Positions 1 through 8,069 of a stretch of DNA of 64,000 bases are shown piece by piece; the stretch's first letter is position 1, and every line of letters begins with the position of its first letter. This stretch comes from Brevibacterium moorei. GTDB lineage: Bacteria > Actinomycetota > Actinomycetes > Actinomycetales > Brevibacteriaceae. The position numbers and the translations under genes were made by a program. Location of the stretch: assembly GCF_024580735.1 (NCBI RefSeq), contig NZ_JANIJX010000006.1, positions 1 through 64,000 on the forward strand. Reading direction: 5' to 3'. A model generated the notes under the pieces. That model saw only the letters and a list, made by a program, of their open reading frames with translations. It made no database searches and had not been told where the DNA came from.

Positions 1-104
1 GGTTTGTCCTTGACCCACTGGCCTTTCGAACCATAGGGCTGACGCTCGTACTCGCGAACGAACTCACGGACCTCTTCGACGGTGAATCCCACAACGCTGA
101 CCAT
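1..104 (-). CDS. Unidentified protein, N-terminal fragment cut by the window edge
   Basis: Only about 34 codons are visible, starting at the ATG at 104 behind a good AGGAG ribosome binding site (111-120 region). The visible N-terminus is short and charged (FTVEEVREFVREYERQPYGSKGQ, split here as FTVEEVREFVREYE then RQPYGSKGQ). The phrase REFV..Y...PYGSKG resembles the first helix of HTH-type transposase or helix-turn-helix proteins, but the fragment is too short to name. The rest lies left of the window. Confidence 0.55.
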   Translation of the reverse strand, partial: MVSVVGFTVEEVREFVREYERQPYGSKGQWVKDK

Positions 105-162
105 GCGAGATCACTCTCCTTTGCTTGATCGTGACTGACTCACAACCAGCTTGGCAAAGAGG

Positions 163-188
163 GGGCATGCGCATATATGCGCATGCCC
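163..188. repeat. Perfect 26-bp palindrome
   Basis: A gap-free perfect palindrome centred on GCATATATGC between 175 and 176, with arms made of GGGCATGC / GCATGCCC. It sits between the 3' end of the MFS gene (stop at 241, minus strand) and the start of the partial gene at 104. It could form a cruciform or hairpin, or be a dimeric operator for the partial gene. There is no clear T-tract, so it is not a typical terminator. The 105-240 interval holds nothing else I can recognise. Confidence 0.7.
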
Positions 189-240
189 TGCAGGTTTCCG
201 TATGCGATGTGGAGAGGCCTCGGTCGAGGCTGGTCCTCGC

Positions 241-1584
241 TCAGCCCTGTGGTACGTCCAGCCCGTTCTTCTTCTTGGGCAGGGCACCCAGAGCGATGAC
301 GATGATCGCAGCCATCAGCATGGCGGCGCCGATCACCCACATGCCGCCGTTGGACGAGCCGGTGGTCGTCTTGACGAAGCCGGTGATGTAGGGGGCGAAG
401 AAGCCGGCGGTGTTGCCGATGGAGTTGACCAGGGCGACGCCGGCGGCGGCTCCGGCCCCGGACAGGAAGGCGGTGGGCAGCGGCCAGAAGGTCGCCAGGC
501 CGCACATCACACCCATTGCGAAGATCGACACGAGCACCATGGTGGTGAACGGCGAATTCATGAACGTGGTGATCGGGATGGCCACCGCCGAGATCAGCGT
601 GGGGATGGCCACGTGCCAGACGCGCTCACCCGTCTTATCGCCGTGCCTGGCCCAGAACCACATGACCAGCGCACCACAGGTGAAGGGGATCGCGTTGATC
701 AGCCCGACCTCGACGATCGAGAAATCGGTGTTGAAGCGGTCTTTGAAGTCCGAGATGATCGAGGGCAGGAAGAAACTGATGGCGTAGAGGCCGTAGACGA
801 TGCCGAAGTACACCAGGGCCAGTGCCCAGACCCGACCGCTGGCCAGGGATTTCCAGGCCGGAACGTGGTACTCGGAGGCGGTCAGGGCCTCCTCATCGTC
901 CATCTGGCGCTGCAGCCATGCGCGCTCATCGGCGGCCAGCCATTTGGCCTCGCGCGGCCGATCGGTCAGGAACCACCAGCAGATGATGCCCAGGATGATG
1001 GCGGGCACGCCCTCGAGGAGGAACATGAAGCGCCATCCGGCCAGGCCGAAGAAGGCCTCGTGGCCGTGGGCCATGATCAGACCGGAGACGGGCGATCCCA
1101 GCGCCGTGGACAGTGGGATGGCCAGCATGAACAGCGCGGTGGCCTTCGCGCGTTCGCGCTTGGGGAACCAGTAGGTCAGGTAGAGGATGATGCCGGGGAA
1201 GAATCCCGCCTCGGCGATGCCCAGGACGAACCGGGCGGTGTAGAGCCAGCCGGCCGAGGGGACGAAGGACATGAGGGCGGCGATGATGCCCCAGCTGACC
1301 AGAATGCGCGCGATCCAGCGGCGGGCGCCGAACTTGTGCAGCGCCATGTTCGAGGGCACCTCGAGCAGCAGATAGCCGATGAAGAACACGCCGGAGGCGA
1401 TGCCGAAGGCGGTTGCGCTCAGCTTCAGGTCCTCGGACATGCCCCCGGGCCCGGCGAATCCGATGTTCGTCCGGTCGAGGTAGTTGATGAAGTACAGCAG
1501 GCCCAGGAACGGCACGAGCCGCCATGTGACCTTTTTCAGAGTGCGTTTGCGCAGAGCGTCGTCTGTGCTGATCGCCGTCGCCAT
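241..1584 (-). CDS. MFS transporter, anion:cation symporter (ACS) family
   Basis: A 447-residue, 12-helix major facilitator permease, probably importing an organic or sugar acid with H+ or Na+. The first loop carries NYLDRTNIGFA, typical of the ACS family (phthalate, tartrate, galactonate and glucarate permeases), and GARRWIARI matches the loop 2-3 signature. The ATG at 1584 is preferred because GGAG lies 8 nt upstream; an in-frame ATG at 1620 lacks a binding site. The next gene upstream on the same strand is an SDR dehydrogenase, which would fit uptake and oxidation of a sugar acid, but the two are separated by a terminator-like hairpin. The substrate cannot be told from sequence. Confidence 0.9.
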   Translation of the reverse strand: MATAISTDDALRKRTLKKVTWRLVPFLGLLYFINYLDRTNIGFAGPGGMSEDLKLSATAFGIASGVFFIGYLLLEVPSNMALHKFGARRWIARILVSWGIIAALMSFVPSAGWLYTARFVLGIAEAGFFPGIILYLTYWFPKRERAKATALFMLAIPLSTALGSPVSGLIMAHGHEAFFGLAGWRFMFLLEGVPAIILGIICWWFLTDRPREAKWLAADERAWLQRQMDDEEALTASEYHVPAWKSLASGRVWALALVYFGIVYGLYAISFFLPSIISDFKDRFNTDFSIVEVGLINAIPFTCGALVMWFWARHGDKTGERVWHVAIPTLISAVAIPITTFMNSPFTTMVLVSIFAMGVMCGLATFWPLPTAFLSGAGAAAGVALVNSIGNTAGFFAPYITGFVKTTTGSSNGGMWVIGAAMLMAAIIVIALGALPKKKNGLDVPQG

Positions 1585-1704
1585 TGAGAGCTCCAGATCT
1601 AGGGGATGTGATCCTGACAATGCGCTTCATTAGATCACAGAAATCCCTGGGCGAAGCTATTCGAGCCCGCAAATCTCACAGTTCGGACTGCTGTGGAACG
1701 CCAG

Positions 1705-1736
1705 AGGCGACCGGCCCACCAGGGGGCCGGTCGCCT
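1705..1736 (-). terminator. Rho-independent-type terminator after the SDR gene
   Basis: 13-bp perfect GC-rich stem (arms 1705-1717 and 1724-1736) with a 6-nt loop, 18 nt after the SDR stop codon. No long U-tract, as usual in actinobacteria. Confidence 0.6.
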
Positions 1737-1753
1737 CGGGCGGAACCGGGGGC

Positions 1754-2557
1754 TCAGACGTCCGGGGTGAACCGGCCGTCCTGGGCCATCCAGCCACCGT
1801 CGACCAGCAGCGAATGACCGGTGACGTAGCTGGCGGCATCGCTGGAGAGGAAGAGCACGGGGCCGGCGATCTCGTGCAATTCGCCCCAACGGCCCAGGGC
1901 CGCCTTGTCGGCATAGGCGTTCCACCATTTGGCATCCTGCTTGATCTGCGCGGTCAGCGGTGTGTCGAAGGGACCGGGCAGGATCGCATTGGCGCGCACT
2001 CCGGTGCCGCCCAGCTCGCTGGCCAGCGTCTTGACCAATTGCACGACACCGGCCTTGGCCGCGGCGTAAAGGCCCTGCCCTGGTTCGATCACGAGCGCAC
2101 GGAAGCTAGCGAAGGCGATGAGCGAGCCCCGTCCGGCTGCGGCCATATGCGCGCCGAAGGCCTTCATCAGGCGGTAGGTGCCCTTGAGGTTGATGTCGAT
2201 CACCCGGTCGAACTCATCGTCGACGGTGTCGAGCACGCGCTTGCGGACGTTCAGGCCGGGCGTGGTGACCAGGATCTCCGCTTGGGAATAGGTATCGGCC
2301 AACTGCTGGACCTCGGCGGTGTCCGTGACGTCGACGCCCGCGTAGTGGGACTTACCGCCGCGGGCGGCGATGATTCCGGCGGTCTCCCTGGCGCCCTCGG
2401 CGTTGAGATCGGCGCAGACGACCTCGGCCCCGGCGTCCGCCAGTCCGATCGCGGTCGCCTGACCCAGTCCGGAGGCCGAGCCGACGACGACCGCCAGCTT
2501 GCCCGTGAGGTCGAAGAGTCCGTGGATGTTGGGAAGATCTGAGGCCGACTGGCTCAT
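1754..2557 (-). CDS. SDR family NAD(P)-dependent oxidoreductase
   Basis: A 267-residue classical short-chain dehydrogenase/reductase. The N-terminal Rossmann motif VGSASGLGQA is the TGxxxGxG cofactor loop, the acidic residue of VCADLN suggests NAD preference, and the active site has a Ser in AFASFRA followed by YAAAK (YxxxK). The C-terminal end VTGHSLLVDGGWMAQ is typical of the gluconate 5-dehydrogenase/KduD/FabG branch. The ATG at 2557 is chosen because AAAGG lies 7 nt before it; the in-frame ATG at 2563 sits too close to that site. It lies 18 nt after the ABC gene on the same strand, so the two are probably co-transcribed. The substrate is likely a sugar acid or alcohol (inference). Confidence 0.88.
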   Translation of the reverse strand: MSQSASDLPNIHGLFDLTGKLAVVVGSASGLGQATAIGLADAGAEVVCADLNAEGARETAGIIAARGGKSHYAGVDVTDTAEVQQLADTYSQAEILVTTPGLNVRKRVLDTVDDEFDRVIDINLKGTYRLMKAFGAHMAAAGRGSLIAFASFRALVIEPGQGLYAAAKAGVVQLVKTLASELGGTGVRANAILPGPFDTPLTAQIKQDAKWWNAYADKAALGRWGELHEIAGPVLFLSSDAASYVTGHSLLVDGGWMAQDGRFTPDV

Positions 2558-2575
2558 CTGCATGCCTTTCGTTGT

Positions 2576-3292
2576 CTAGCGTCTTTGCCTGTTCTCCGCC
2601 AGCCTAGTGCCCGCAGTTGCGGGCAGGACAGCGGTGTCGTGTCCTGAGACGATCCGGCCGGAGTCCAGGTGCACGATCCGACCGCCCAGGACCAGGGCCT
2701 CTTCGGCATCGGTCGTGGCGTAGACGGTGGTCAGGCCCATCCGGCGCAGGATGAGCGCCAGCGTCTTTGCGGTCCGGCTCCGTTCGTCCGGCGCCAGATT
2801 GCGCAGCGGATCGTCGGCTATCAGTATCCGGGGGCGGGCGACCAGGGCGCGGGCGGCCGAGACGTGGGGCAGCAGCTCCGGGCCCAGACCCGAGGCCCGC
2901 TGGTCGAGGTGCTCGACGATTCCCAGCCGGGTGGTGGCCGCTAGGACCCGTTCCCTGGCCCGTTCCCGGCCGACTCCGTAGAGCAGGAGGGGAAAGGAGA
3001 GGTTCTCCGCCAGGGTCATATGCGGATAGAGGCGGTGCCGGTCGAAGACGCGGTTGACCCCGCGGTGTTCGGCGTCGAGGCCGGTGACGTCCTCCCCGTC
3101 GATGAGCACCCGGCCGTTGTGCCGGGGTTCGGCCCCGGAGAGGATGCGCAACAGGGTGGTCTTGCCACTGCCCAGCGGGCCCACGACGCATACCGTTTCC
3201 CCTTCGGCGATGTCGAGGTCCACCCCGGCGAGGCCGGGTGCTGGCTGATGGGGGTAGCGGTGCTCCAGGGCTCTGGCCAGCAGCGTCGCCAT
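2576..3292 (-). CDS. Degenerate MalK/UgpC-like ABC transporter ATP-binding protein
   Basis: A 238-residue ABC nucleotide-binding domain with the layout of MalK/UgpC sugar importers but without their C-terminal regulatory domain. Walker A is intact (GPLGSGKTT, residues 38-46). The Q-loop Gln is Asp (RVFDRHRLYPHMT, D84), the LSGGQ signature is replaced by GLGPELLPHVS (about 135-145), Walker B reads ILIADDP so the catalytic Glu is Asp (D161), and the switch His is Thr (VYATTDAEE, T194). ATP hydrolysis is therefore doubtful. No permease or binding-protein gene is adjacent; the neighbours are an SDR gene downstream and a LacI regulator divergently upstream. The ATG at 3292 has GGGAGG 7 nt upstream. 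It could be an ATP-binding regulatory relic, or a gene in decay with the frame still open. Confidence 0.8.
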   Translation of the reverse strand: MATLLARALEHRYPHQPAPGLAGVDLDIAEGETVCVVGPLGSGKTTLLRILSGAEPRHNGRVLIDGEDVTGLDAEHRGVNRVFDRHRLYPHMTLAENLSFPLLLYGVGRERARERVLAATTRLGIVEHLDQRASGLGPELLPHVSAARALVARPRILIADDPLRNLAPDERSRTAKTLALILRRMGLTTVYATTDAEEALVLGGRIVHLDSGRIVSGHDTAVLPATAGTRLAENRQRR

Positions 3293-3434
3293 CGACCGAC
3301 CTCCCATCCAGGCACGTCTTGAAATGTTATCTATATCTCATTTTAGGGGTTCATCCGTCTTGTACGTCAACACCCGCCGGTCGGCCCGCCCTGGCGACCC
3401 GCGCGGGTCGCCAGGAGCTCCGTAGACTTAGAGC

Positions 3435-4430
3435 ATGAGGGTCGGATTGGAAGACGTCGCACGCGCCGCCGGGGTGTCGGTGACGACCGTTTCGCGCGTC
3501 CTCGGCGGGCGCGGCACCGTCGCGGCCGGCACCCGTGAGCGGGTCATGGCGGCGCTTACGGCGACCGGCTACCACCGCTCGACCCTGCTCGAACCGAGCG
3601 TCGCCCGACTCGTGGCGGTTGCAGCCCCTGCAGCCCCCGAACACTGGCAGTCCGAGGTCTGCCGTACTGTCTCAGCCCATCTGCAGGGCGCCGGCGCCGC
3701 GGCGGTGCCCGTCTTCCTCGACGCCGAGGACAGGGGGCTGCAGCAGGCGATCGCCGCAGGGGTCGTTGCCGTGGTCACTCCCACCTTCACCAGTCTGGAC
3801 GTCGACGTGCCCGTCATCCGGCTGAACGAATCGCGTCAACCCCTTCTCCCGCCGGGGCCGGGAGCCGTCGACGCCGATCTGGTGGCCGCCAGGCTGGACC
3901 TGACCGGTGGGCTGAGCCTGGCCTTCGAACACTTGGGAGCATTGGGCCACCGGCGGATCGGCCTGATCTGCAATGACGCCGGAGACCTGGCCGAACTGCT
4001 GGCCTCCCGCTTCGTGGCCGAACATCCGGTGCGCGGATACAACGCGGATGTGCCCACCTGGATCGCACGCGCGCCCCGGTCGTTCTCCGGCGGGATCGAG
4101 GCGGCCACCCGGCTGCACGCACAGCGCTGTACGGCCGTGATCGTGCAGGGGTCCCTCCAGCTGCACGGCACGCTCGAGGCGATGCGGCGCCATCGCCTGC
4201 GAGTGCCCAGGGACCTGTCGGTGGTGGGTTTCGGGGACGCACTGACCAATCGCTTCACGGGCCCGGCGACGACGATGCTCGCCTTCGACATCGCGGGGCT
4301 GGCGGGGGCGCTGGCCGGCAGCACCGGCCGGCTGCTGGGTCTGCCCGGGCTGTCGGCGGCCACCGTGCCGCCGAACTTTCGGCCCCAGTTGATGGCGCGC
4401 GAATCCTCGGCGGCGGTGCTGCGCGGATGA
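3435..4430 (+). CDS. LacI-family transcriptional regulator (first of a pair)
   Basis: A 331-residue LacI/GalR-type regulator. Residues 3-50 form the DNA-binding HTH and hinge (LEDVARAAGVSVTTVSRVL). The rest is a periplasmic-binding-protein-like effector domain with the usual LGHRRIGLI and DLSVVGFGD segments. No ribosome binding site precedes the ATG, but a TAGACT -10 box (3423-3428) ends six bases before it, suggesting a leaderless transcript. It is divergent from the ABC/SDR genes, whose AT-rich upstream region (about 3320-3350) probably contains the operator. Its stop overlaps the start of a second LacI gene by 4 nt (ATGA). The effector is unknown, probably a sugar or sugar acid. Confidence 0.9.
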   Translation: MRVGLEDVARAAGVSVTTVSRVLGGRGTVAAGTRERVMAALTATGYHRSTLLEPSVARLVAVAAPAAPEHWQSEVCRTVSAHLQGAGAAAVPVFLDAEDRGLQQAIAAGVVAVVTPTFTSLDVDVPVIRLNESRQPLLPPGPGAVDADLVAARLDLTGGLSLAFEHLGALGHRRIGLICNDAGDLAELLASRFVAEHPVRGYNADVPTWIARAPRSFSGGIEAATRLHAQRCTAVIVQGSLQLHGTLEAMRRHRLRVPRDLSVVGFGDALTNRFTGPATTMLAFDIAGLAGALAGSTGRLLGLPGLSAATVPPNFRPQLMARESSAAVLRG

Positions 4431-5491
4431 GCCCGGCCCAGACCAATCCGTCGCAGGGGGCCGGGAGAGGGGGCCCCCGCGCAGGCCGACCCACCCTGGC
4501 CGCGATCGGCGCAGCCTCGGGACTGTCGCCGGCCACCGTGTCGCGCGTGCTGCGCGGACTGCCCGGTCCCAGCGAGCGGGCCCGGCGGGCCGTGCACGTG
4601 GCGCTGGGCGCTCTGGGCGTGGCCGAGGGCGCGCCGGCCGCGGCGACCGGGCCCGGCCCCGTCGCACTCGTCCAGCGGCGCCCGCTGGCAGCCGAGGTCG
4701 ACGCCTATGAGCGACTGCAGCAGGAGCTCGTGCGGACCCTGTCCGTGGCCGGCCGGATCGCCCTGCAGGTCTACATCGGCACGGATCTTCCCTGGCGGCC
4801 TGGGATGTTGCGCGAGGCGGGCGCCACAGGGGCGATCCTGATCGGCGATGCGGTGCCGCCGGAGTACGCCCTGCAGGTGCGAGAGCTGGGAATCCCCACG
4901 GTGCGCATCGGTTCGGCCGGCGAGGAGGGGGATACCGAACAGGCGGGGGTGCCCGGCGCCGGGGCGATCGCGCTGGACCGGGCGGCCGGCGTCGCCACCG
5001 CGGTCGGTCACCTGATCCAGCTGGGGCACACCCGGATCGGTCTGGCGGTACCGGAGGCGCCCGGGTCGGCGACCCTGGTCGGGGCGTTCAGGCGGGAACT
5101 GGCCGCGGGGCTGCACATCATGGCCTCGCGCGATCAGGCGCCCGTCACCCGGGCCCAGCCCATTCTCCTGGCCGGAACCCGGGCGGCCGATGAACTGCTG
5201 GGCGGCGGAGTTAGCGCCATCATCAGCTGTGCTCCGGCCCTGAGCTTCGGTGTGCTCGAGGCCGCGCGGCGGCGGGGCCTGCGGGTGCCCGAGCACGTCT
5301 CCGTGGTCACTGTGGGGGAGATGCCCGAGGCCGCGGTGCTGGACCCGCCGATGACCCAGCTGGCGTTTCCCTGGAGCATCATCGCCGAGTCCGCGGTGCG
5401 CGAGCTCAGCGCAACGACTCACACACGACCGCTGGTCGTCATCCCCGACCTGGTGCTGCGCCGCTCGGAGGCGCCGCTGCGCAGACGCTGA
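4427..5491 (+). CDS. LacI-family transcriptional regulator (second of a pair)
   Basis: A 354-residue LacI/GalR-type protein translated from an ATG that overlaps the stop of the preceding LacI gene (ATGA), so the two are probably translationally coupled. After a 20-residue Gly/Pro/Arg-rich tail comes the HTH (TLAAIGAASGLSPATVSRVLRGL, about 23-45), then a divergent effector-binding domain with LGHTRIGLAVPE and HVSVVTVGEMPE. Sequence identity to its neighbour looks low outside the HTH, so this is not a recent tandem duplication. Two different LacI subunits made in fixed ratio could act as a heteromer or read two effectors (inference). Confidence 0.88.
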   Translation: MSPAQTNPSQGAGRGGPRAGRPTLAAIGAASGLSPATVSRVLRGLPGPSERARRAVHVALGALGVAEGAPAAATGPGPVALVQRRPLAAEVDAYERLQQELVRTLSVAGRIALQVYIGTDLPWRPGMLREAGATGAILIGDAVPPEYALQVRELGIPTVRIGSAGEEGDTEQAGVPGAGAIALDRAAGVATAVGHLIQLGHTRIGLAVPEAPGSATLVGAFRRELAAGLHIMASRDQAPVTRAQPILLAGTRAADELLGGGVSAIISCAPALSFGVLEAARRRGLRVPEHVSVVTVGEMPEAAVLDPPMTQLAFPWSIIAESAVRELSATTHTRPLVVIPDLVLRRSEAPLRRR

Positions 5492-5504
5492 GCCGGTTGT
5501 GGGC

Positions 5505-6428
5505 TCAGCCGACGCGCTGCGCCCTGAGGCGGGCCAGATCGCCCAGGAACCCGGCGACGGCCGGCGGGTCGGCCAGTCGGTGCCCGGCCGCGCTGGGGCC
5601 AGGCCCCACCTTGATCGACACCCCGAGGCGCACCGGCAGATCCGGGCCGGCCACGGCCCGTGACAGATGGGCGAAGGCGTCCTCGTCCGTTACGTCGTCT
5701 CCCGCGTAGAGTGCGCCGGTGGCACCGGTGGCCGCGATGACCCGGTCGAGCCCGCCGCCCTTCGTGCTGTGGCGGACCGCGTATTCGACGATGTCGTGGC
5801 CCGGCACCCGGCGCAGGGGCAGGCCGTCCAGCCGCTCGCTGAGCCCGGTGTGGAGCCAGCGGGTCTGCGCGGGGTCGACACCCCGGGTGTGGAACACCCG
5901 GGAGAGGGGTTTGACCTCGACCCGCCAGTCGGCGGACAGACCGGCGCGCAGCCGCATGCCGACGAGCTCGTCCTGTACTTCGTCGAGCTGGGCGAGGAGT
6001 TCCGCCTCGCGGTCCTGGGGCAGCTCGCCGGAGTCCTCCGGCCCGCCGGCCCCGGACGCCGTCGCGCCGCCGGTCCCGGACGTTGGGGCATCGGCGGGTT
6101 CGCCCAAGCCGCTCAGATCGGTCTGGGCGCCATGGGAACCGATGAGCAGGGCGGCCGGATGCGGATCGGCCACCCTGCGCAGACCTGCCAGGTCACGTCC
6201 GGTGATGTAGGCGGTATAGGTGTCGTCGAGTTCGGCCAACCGGGCCAGGGCCCGGTGTGCGCCCGGCAGCGGCCGGCTGTCCAGGGGGTCGTCGACCAGT
6301 TCCGCCAGGACCCCGTCGAAATCGAGGGCGACCAGCAGCCGCGGGGTCGCGGCCAGCGCGTTCAGTGTTCGGGACCTGAGCGTCGTTCCCGCGGCGTCGA
6401 GCGCGAGGGGTTCAACCTCGGCGGTCAT
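5505..6428 (-). CDS. otsB: Trehalose-6-phosphate phosphatase
   Basis: A 307-residue HAD-superfamily phosphatase that removes phosphate from trehalose 6-phosphate, the last step of the OtsAB pathway. HAD motif I is VALDFDGVL (nucleophile Asp and general acid Asp), motif II lies in YITGRDL, and motif IV is YAGDDVTDEDAF, characteristic of trehalose phosphatases. A Gly/Ala/Ser-rich stretch at about 105-135 (PTSGTGGATASGAGG) looks like a flexible insertion in the cap region. The start overlaps the end of otsA by 17 nt, giving the operon order otsA-otsB. Trehalose is an osmoprotectant and, in many actinobacteria, a precursor of cell-envelope glycolipids. Confidence 0.93.
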   Translation of the reverse strand: MTAEVEPLALDAAGTTLRSRTLNALAATPRLLVALDFDGVLAELVDDPLDSRPLPGAHRALARLAELDDTYTAYITGRDLAGLRRVADPHPAALLIGSHGAQTDLSGLGEPADAPTSGTGGATASGAGGPEDSGELPQDREAELLAQLDEVQDELVGMRLRAGLSADWRVEVKPLSRVFHTRGVDPAQTRWLHTGLSERLDGLPLRRVPGHDIVEYAVRHSTKGGGLDRVIAATGATGALYAGDDVTDEDAFAHLSRAVAGPDLPVRLGVSIKVGPGPSAAGHRLADPPAVAGFLGDLARLRAQRVG

Positions 6429-7950
6429 GCAGCCGCTCCGAGAGCTCGTCCTGGGTGTCGGCGACGGTGTCGAGTGCGTCGAGGAATTCGTGGGACCAGG
6501 CCTGGACGTTCTCGTGGCCGAGCTTGGCGCGCATCGGCTTCATCCGCTTGCGCTGTTCCTTCAGGGGCATCTCGGTGGCCAGCTGGATCGCGTCCTTGAG
6601 CCCTGTGATGTCGTGCGGATTGACCTGCACGGCCTGTCGCAGCTGGTCGGCGGCTCCGGCGAACTCGCTGAGCACCAGCACCCCGTCGTTGTTCGTCCGG
6701 CACGCCACGTATTCTTTGGCGACCAGGTTCATGCCGTCGCGCAGAGCGGTGACCAGCATGACATCGGCGGCCAGGTAGAAGGCGGTCATCTCCTCCCGCG
6801 GATAGGAATGGTGGAAGTAGTGGACCACCTGATTGTCCAAGGAGGAGTACTCCCCGTTGATCCGGCCGACGGCCAGCTCCACGTCCGTGCGGATCTGCTG
6901 GTATTCGTCGAGTCTTTCCCGGCTGGGCGTGGCGATCTGGATGAACGTGATGTCCTCGTTCGAGATCCGTTTATCGCCCAGCAGCTCCTCGAGCGCCTTG
7001 AGGCGGTGCCGGATGCCCTTCGTATAGTCCATCCGGTCCACCCCCAGCATCAGGATCCGGGGGTCGCCCAGCTCCTCGCGGATCTGCGCGGCTCTGGCGA
7101 TGGTCGCGGGGTCGGCGGCCTGGGCCTCGAGGTCGGCGGTGTCGATCGAGATCGGGAAGTGCCTGGCCACGGCATAGCGGATGGGTGTGCCCGGATCGTC
7201 CTCATCGGTGCCAGGGACGGCCGGGATCCGGATGACGTCGTCCTTCGTCGTCATACCCAACTTGATGCGCACGGCACGGCGGAAGTTCGCGGCATCGGCC
7301 GGGCGCTGGAAGCCCACCAGGTCCGCGCCCAGGATGCCGCGCAGGATCGCCGAACGCCAGGGCAGCTGGGAGAAGATCTCCCAGGGTGGGAACGGGATGT
7401 GCAGGAAGAAGCCGATGCGCAGGTCCGGCCGCATGGCGCGCAGCATCTGCGGGACCAGGAAGAGCTGGTAGTCCTGCACCCACACGGTCGCCCCGCGCGC
7501 GGCCTCGAGCGCCACCCGGGCGGCGAAGCGGTGGTTGACGCGGACGTAGGAATCCCACCAGGTGCGGTGATATTCCGGGGCGACGATGACATCGTGGCAC
7601 AGCGGCCACAGAGTGGCGTTGGAGAAGCCCTCGTAGTAGTTGTGGATGTCCTCGGTGCCCAGCCGCACGGGCACCAGGTGCATATCGTCCAAGTCGAAGG
7701 GGTCGAATAGTTCGTCGGCGGTGCCCGCCCAGCCGATCCAGGCGCCCTCGCGGGCCCGCATCACGGGCATCACCGCGGTGACCAGGCCGCCGGGGGAGGT
7801 GCGCCAGACGGGACCGTCTGCGGGATCGGCATCCGCCGATGTGTCGCGGTCGACCGGGAGCCGGTTGGCCACGACCACGAAGTCGGCGCCCTGGGTGGGC
7901 GGGTCGACGCGATGTGGCTCGGTGGTGTAGCTGTCTGTGGGACGGACCAT
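6412..7950 (-). CDS. otsA: Alpha,alpha-trehalose-phosphate synthase (UDP-forming)
   Basis: A 512-residue GT20 glycosyltransferase that makes trehalose 6-phosphate from UDP- (or GDP-/ADP-) glucose and glucose 6-phosphate. Visible family motifs include FVVVANRLPV at the N-terminus, SPGGLVTAV, the substrate-binding VWVQDYQLFLVPQMLR and FFLHIPFPPWEIF, GVDRMDYTKGI with the catalytic Arg/Lys, and ALRDGMNLVAKEYVA near the C-terminus. The ATG at 7950 has AAAGG 7 nt upstream. The length is slightly longer than E. coli OtsA (474) because of the N- and C-terminal tails. It is co-transcribed with otsB and divergent from the Ser/Thr kinase gene. Confidence 0.95.
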   Translation of the reverse strand: MVRPTDSYTTEPHRVDPPTQGADFVVVANRLPVDRDTSADADPADGPVWRTSPGGLVTAVMPVMRAREGAWIGWAGTADELFDPFDLDDMHLVPVRLGTEDIHNYYEGFSNATLWPLCHDVIVAPEYHRTWWDSYVRVNHRFAARVALEAARGATVWVQDYQLFLVPQMLRAMRPDLRIGFFLHIPFPPWEIFSQLPWRSAILRGILGADLVGFQRPADAANFRRAVRIKLGMTTKDDVIRIPAVPGTDEDDPGTPIRYAVARHFPISIDTADLEAQAADPATIARAAQIREELGDPRILMLGVDRMDYTKGIRHRLKALEELLGDKRISNEDITFIQIATPSRERLDEYQQIRTDVELAVGRINGEYSSLDNQVVHYFHHSYPREEMTAFYLAADVMLVTALRDGMNLVAKEYVACRTNNDGVLVLSEFAGAADQLRQAVQVNPHDITGLKDAIQLATEMPLKEQRKRMKPMRAKLGHENVQAWSHEFLDALDTVADTQDELSERLHDRRG

Positions 7951-8069
7951 GTGTGCACCTTTCGTCTGTGACCATTATCTCCTGTCGGCGCCCGGAAGTC
8001 CCGCGCCGGTCGCAGCCCGGCGGGCCGGGTCTAAGAGTCGTGTCAGACTTCGCCGGTAGCGTATGTGGA

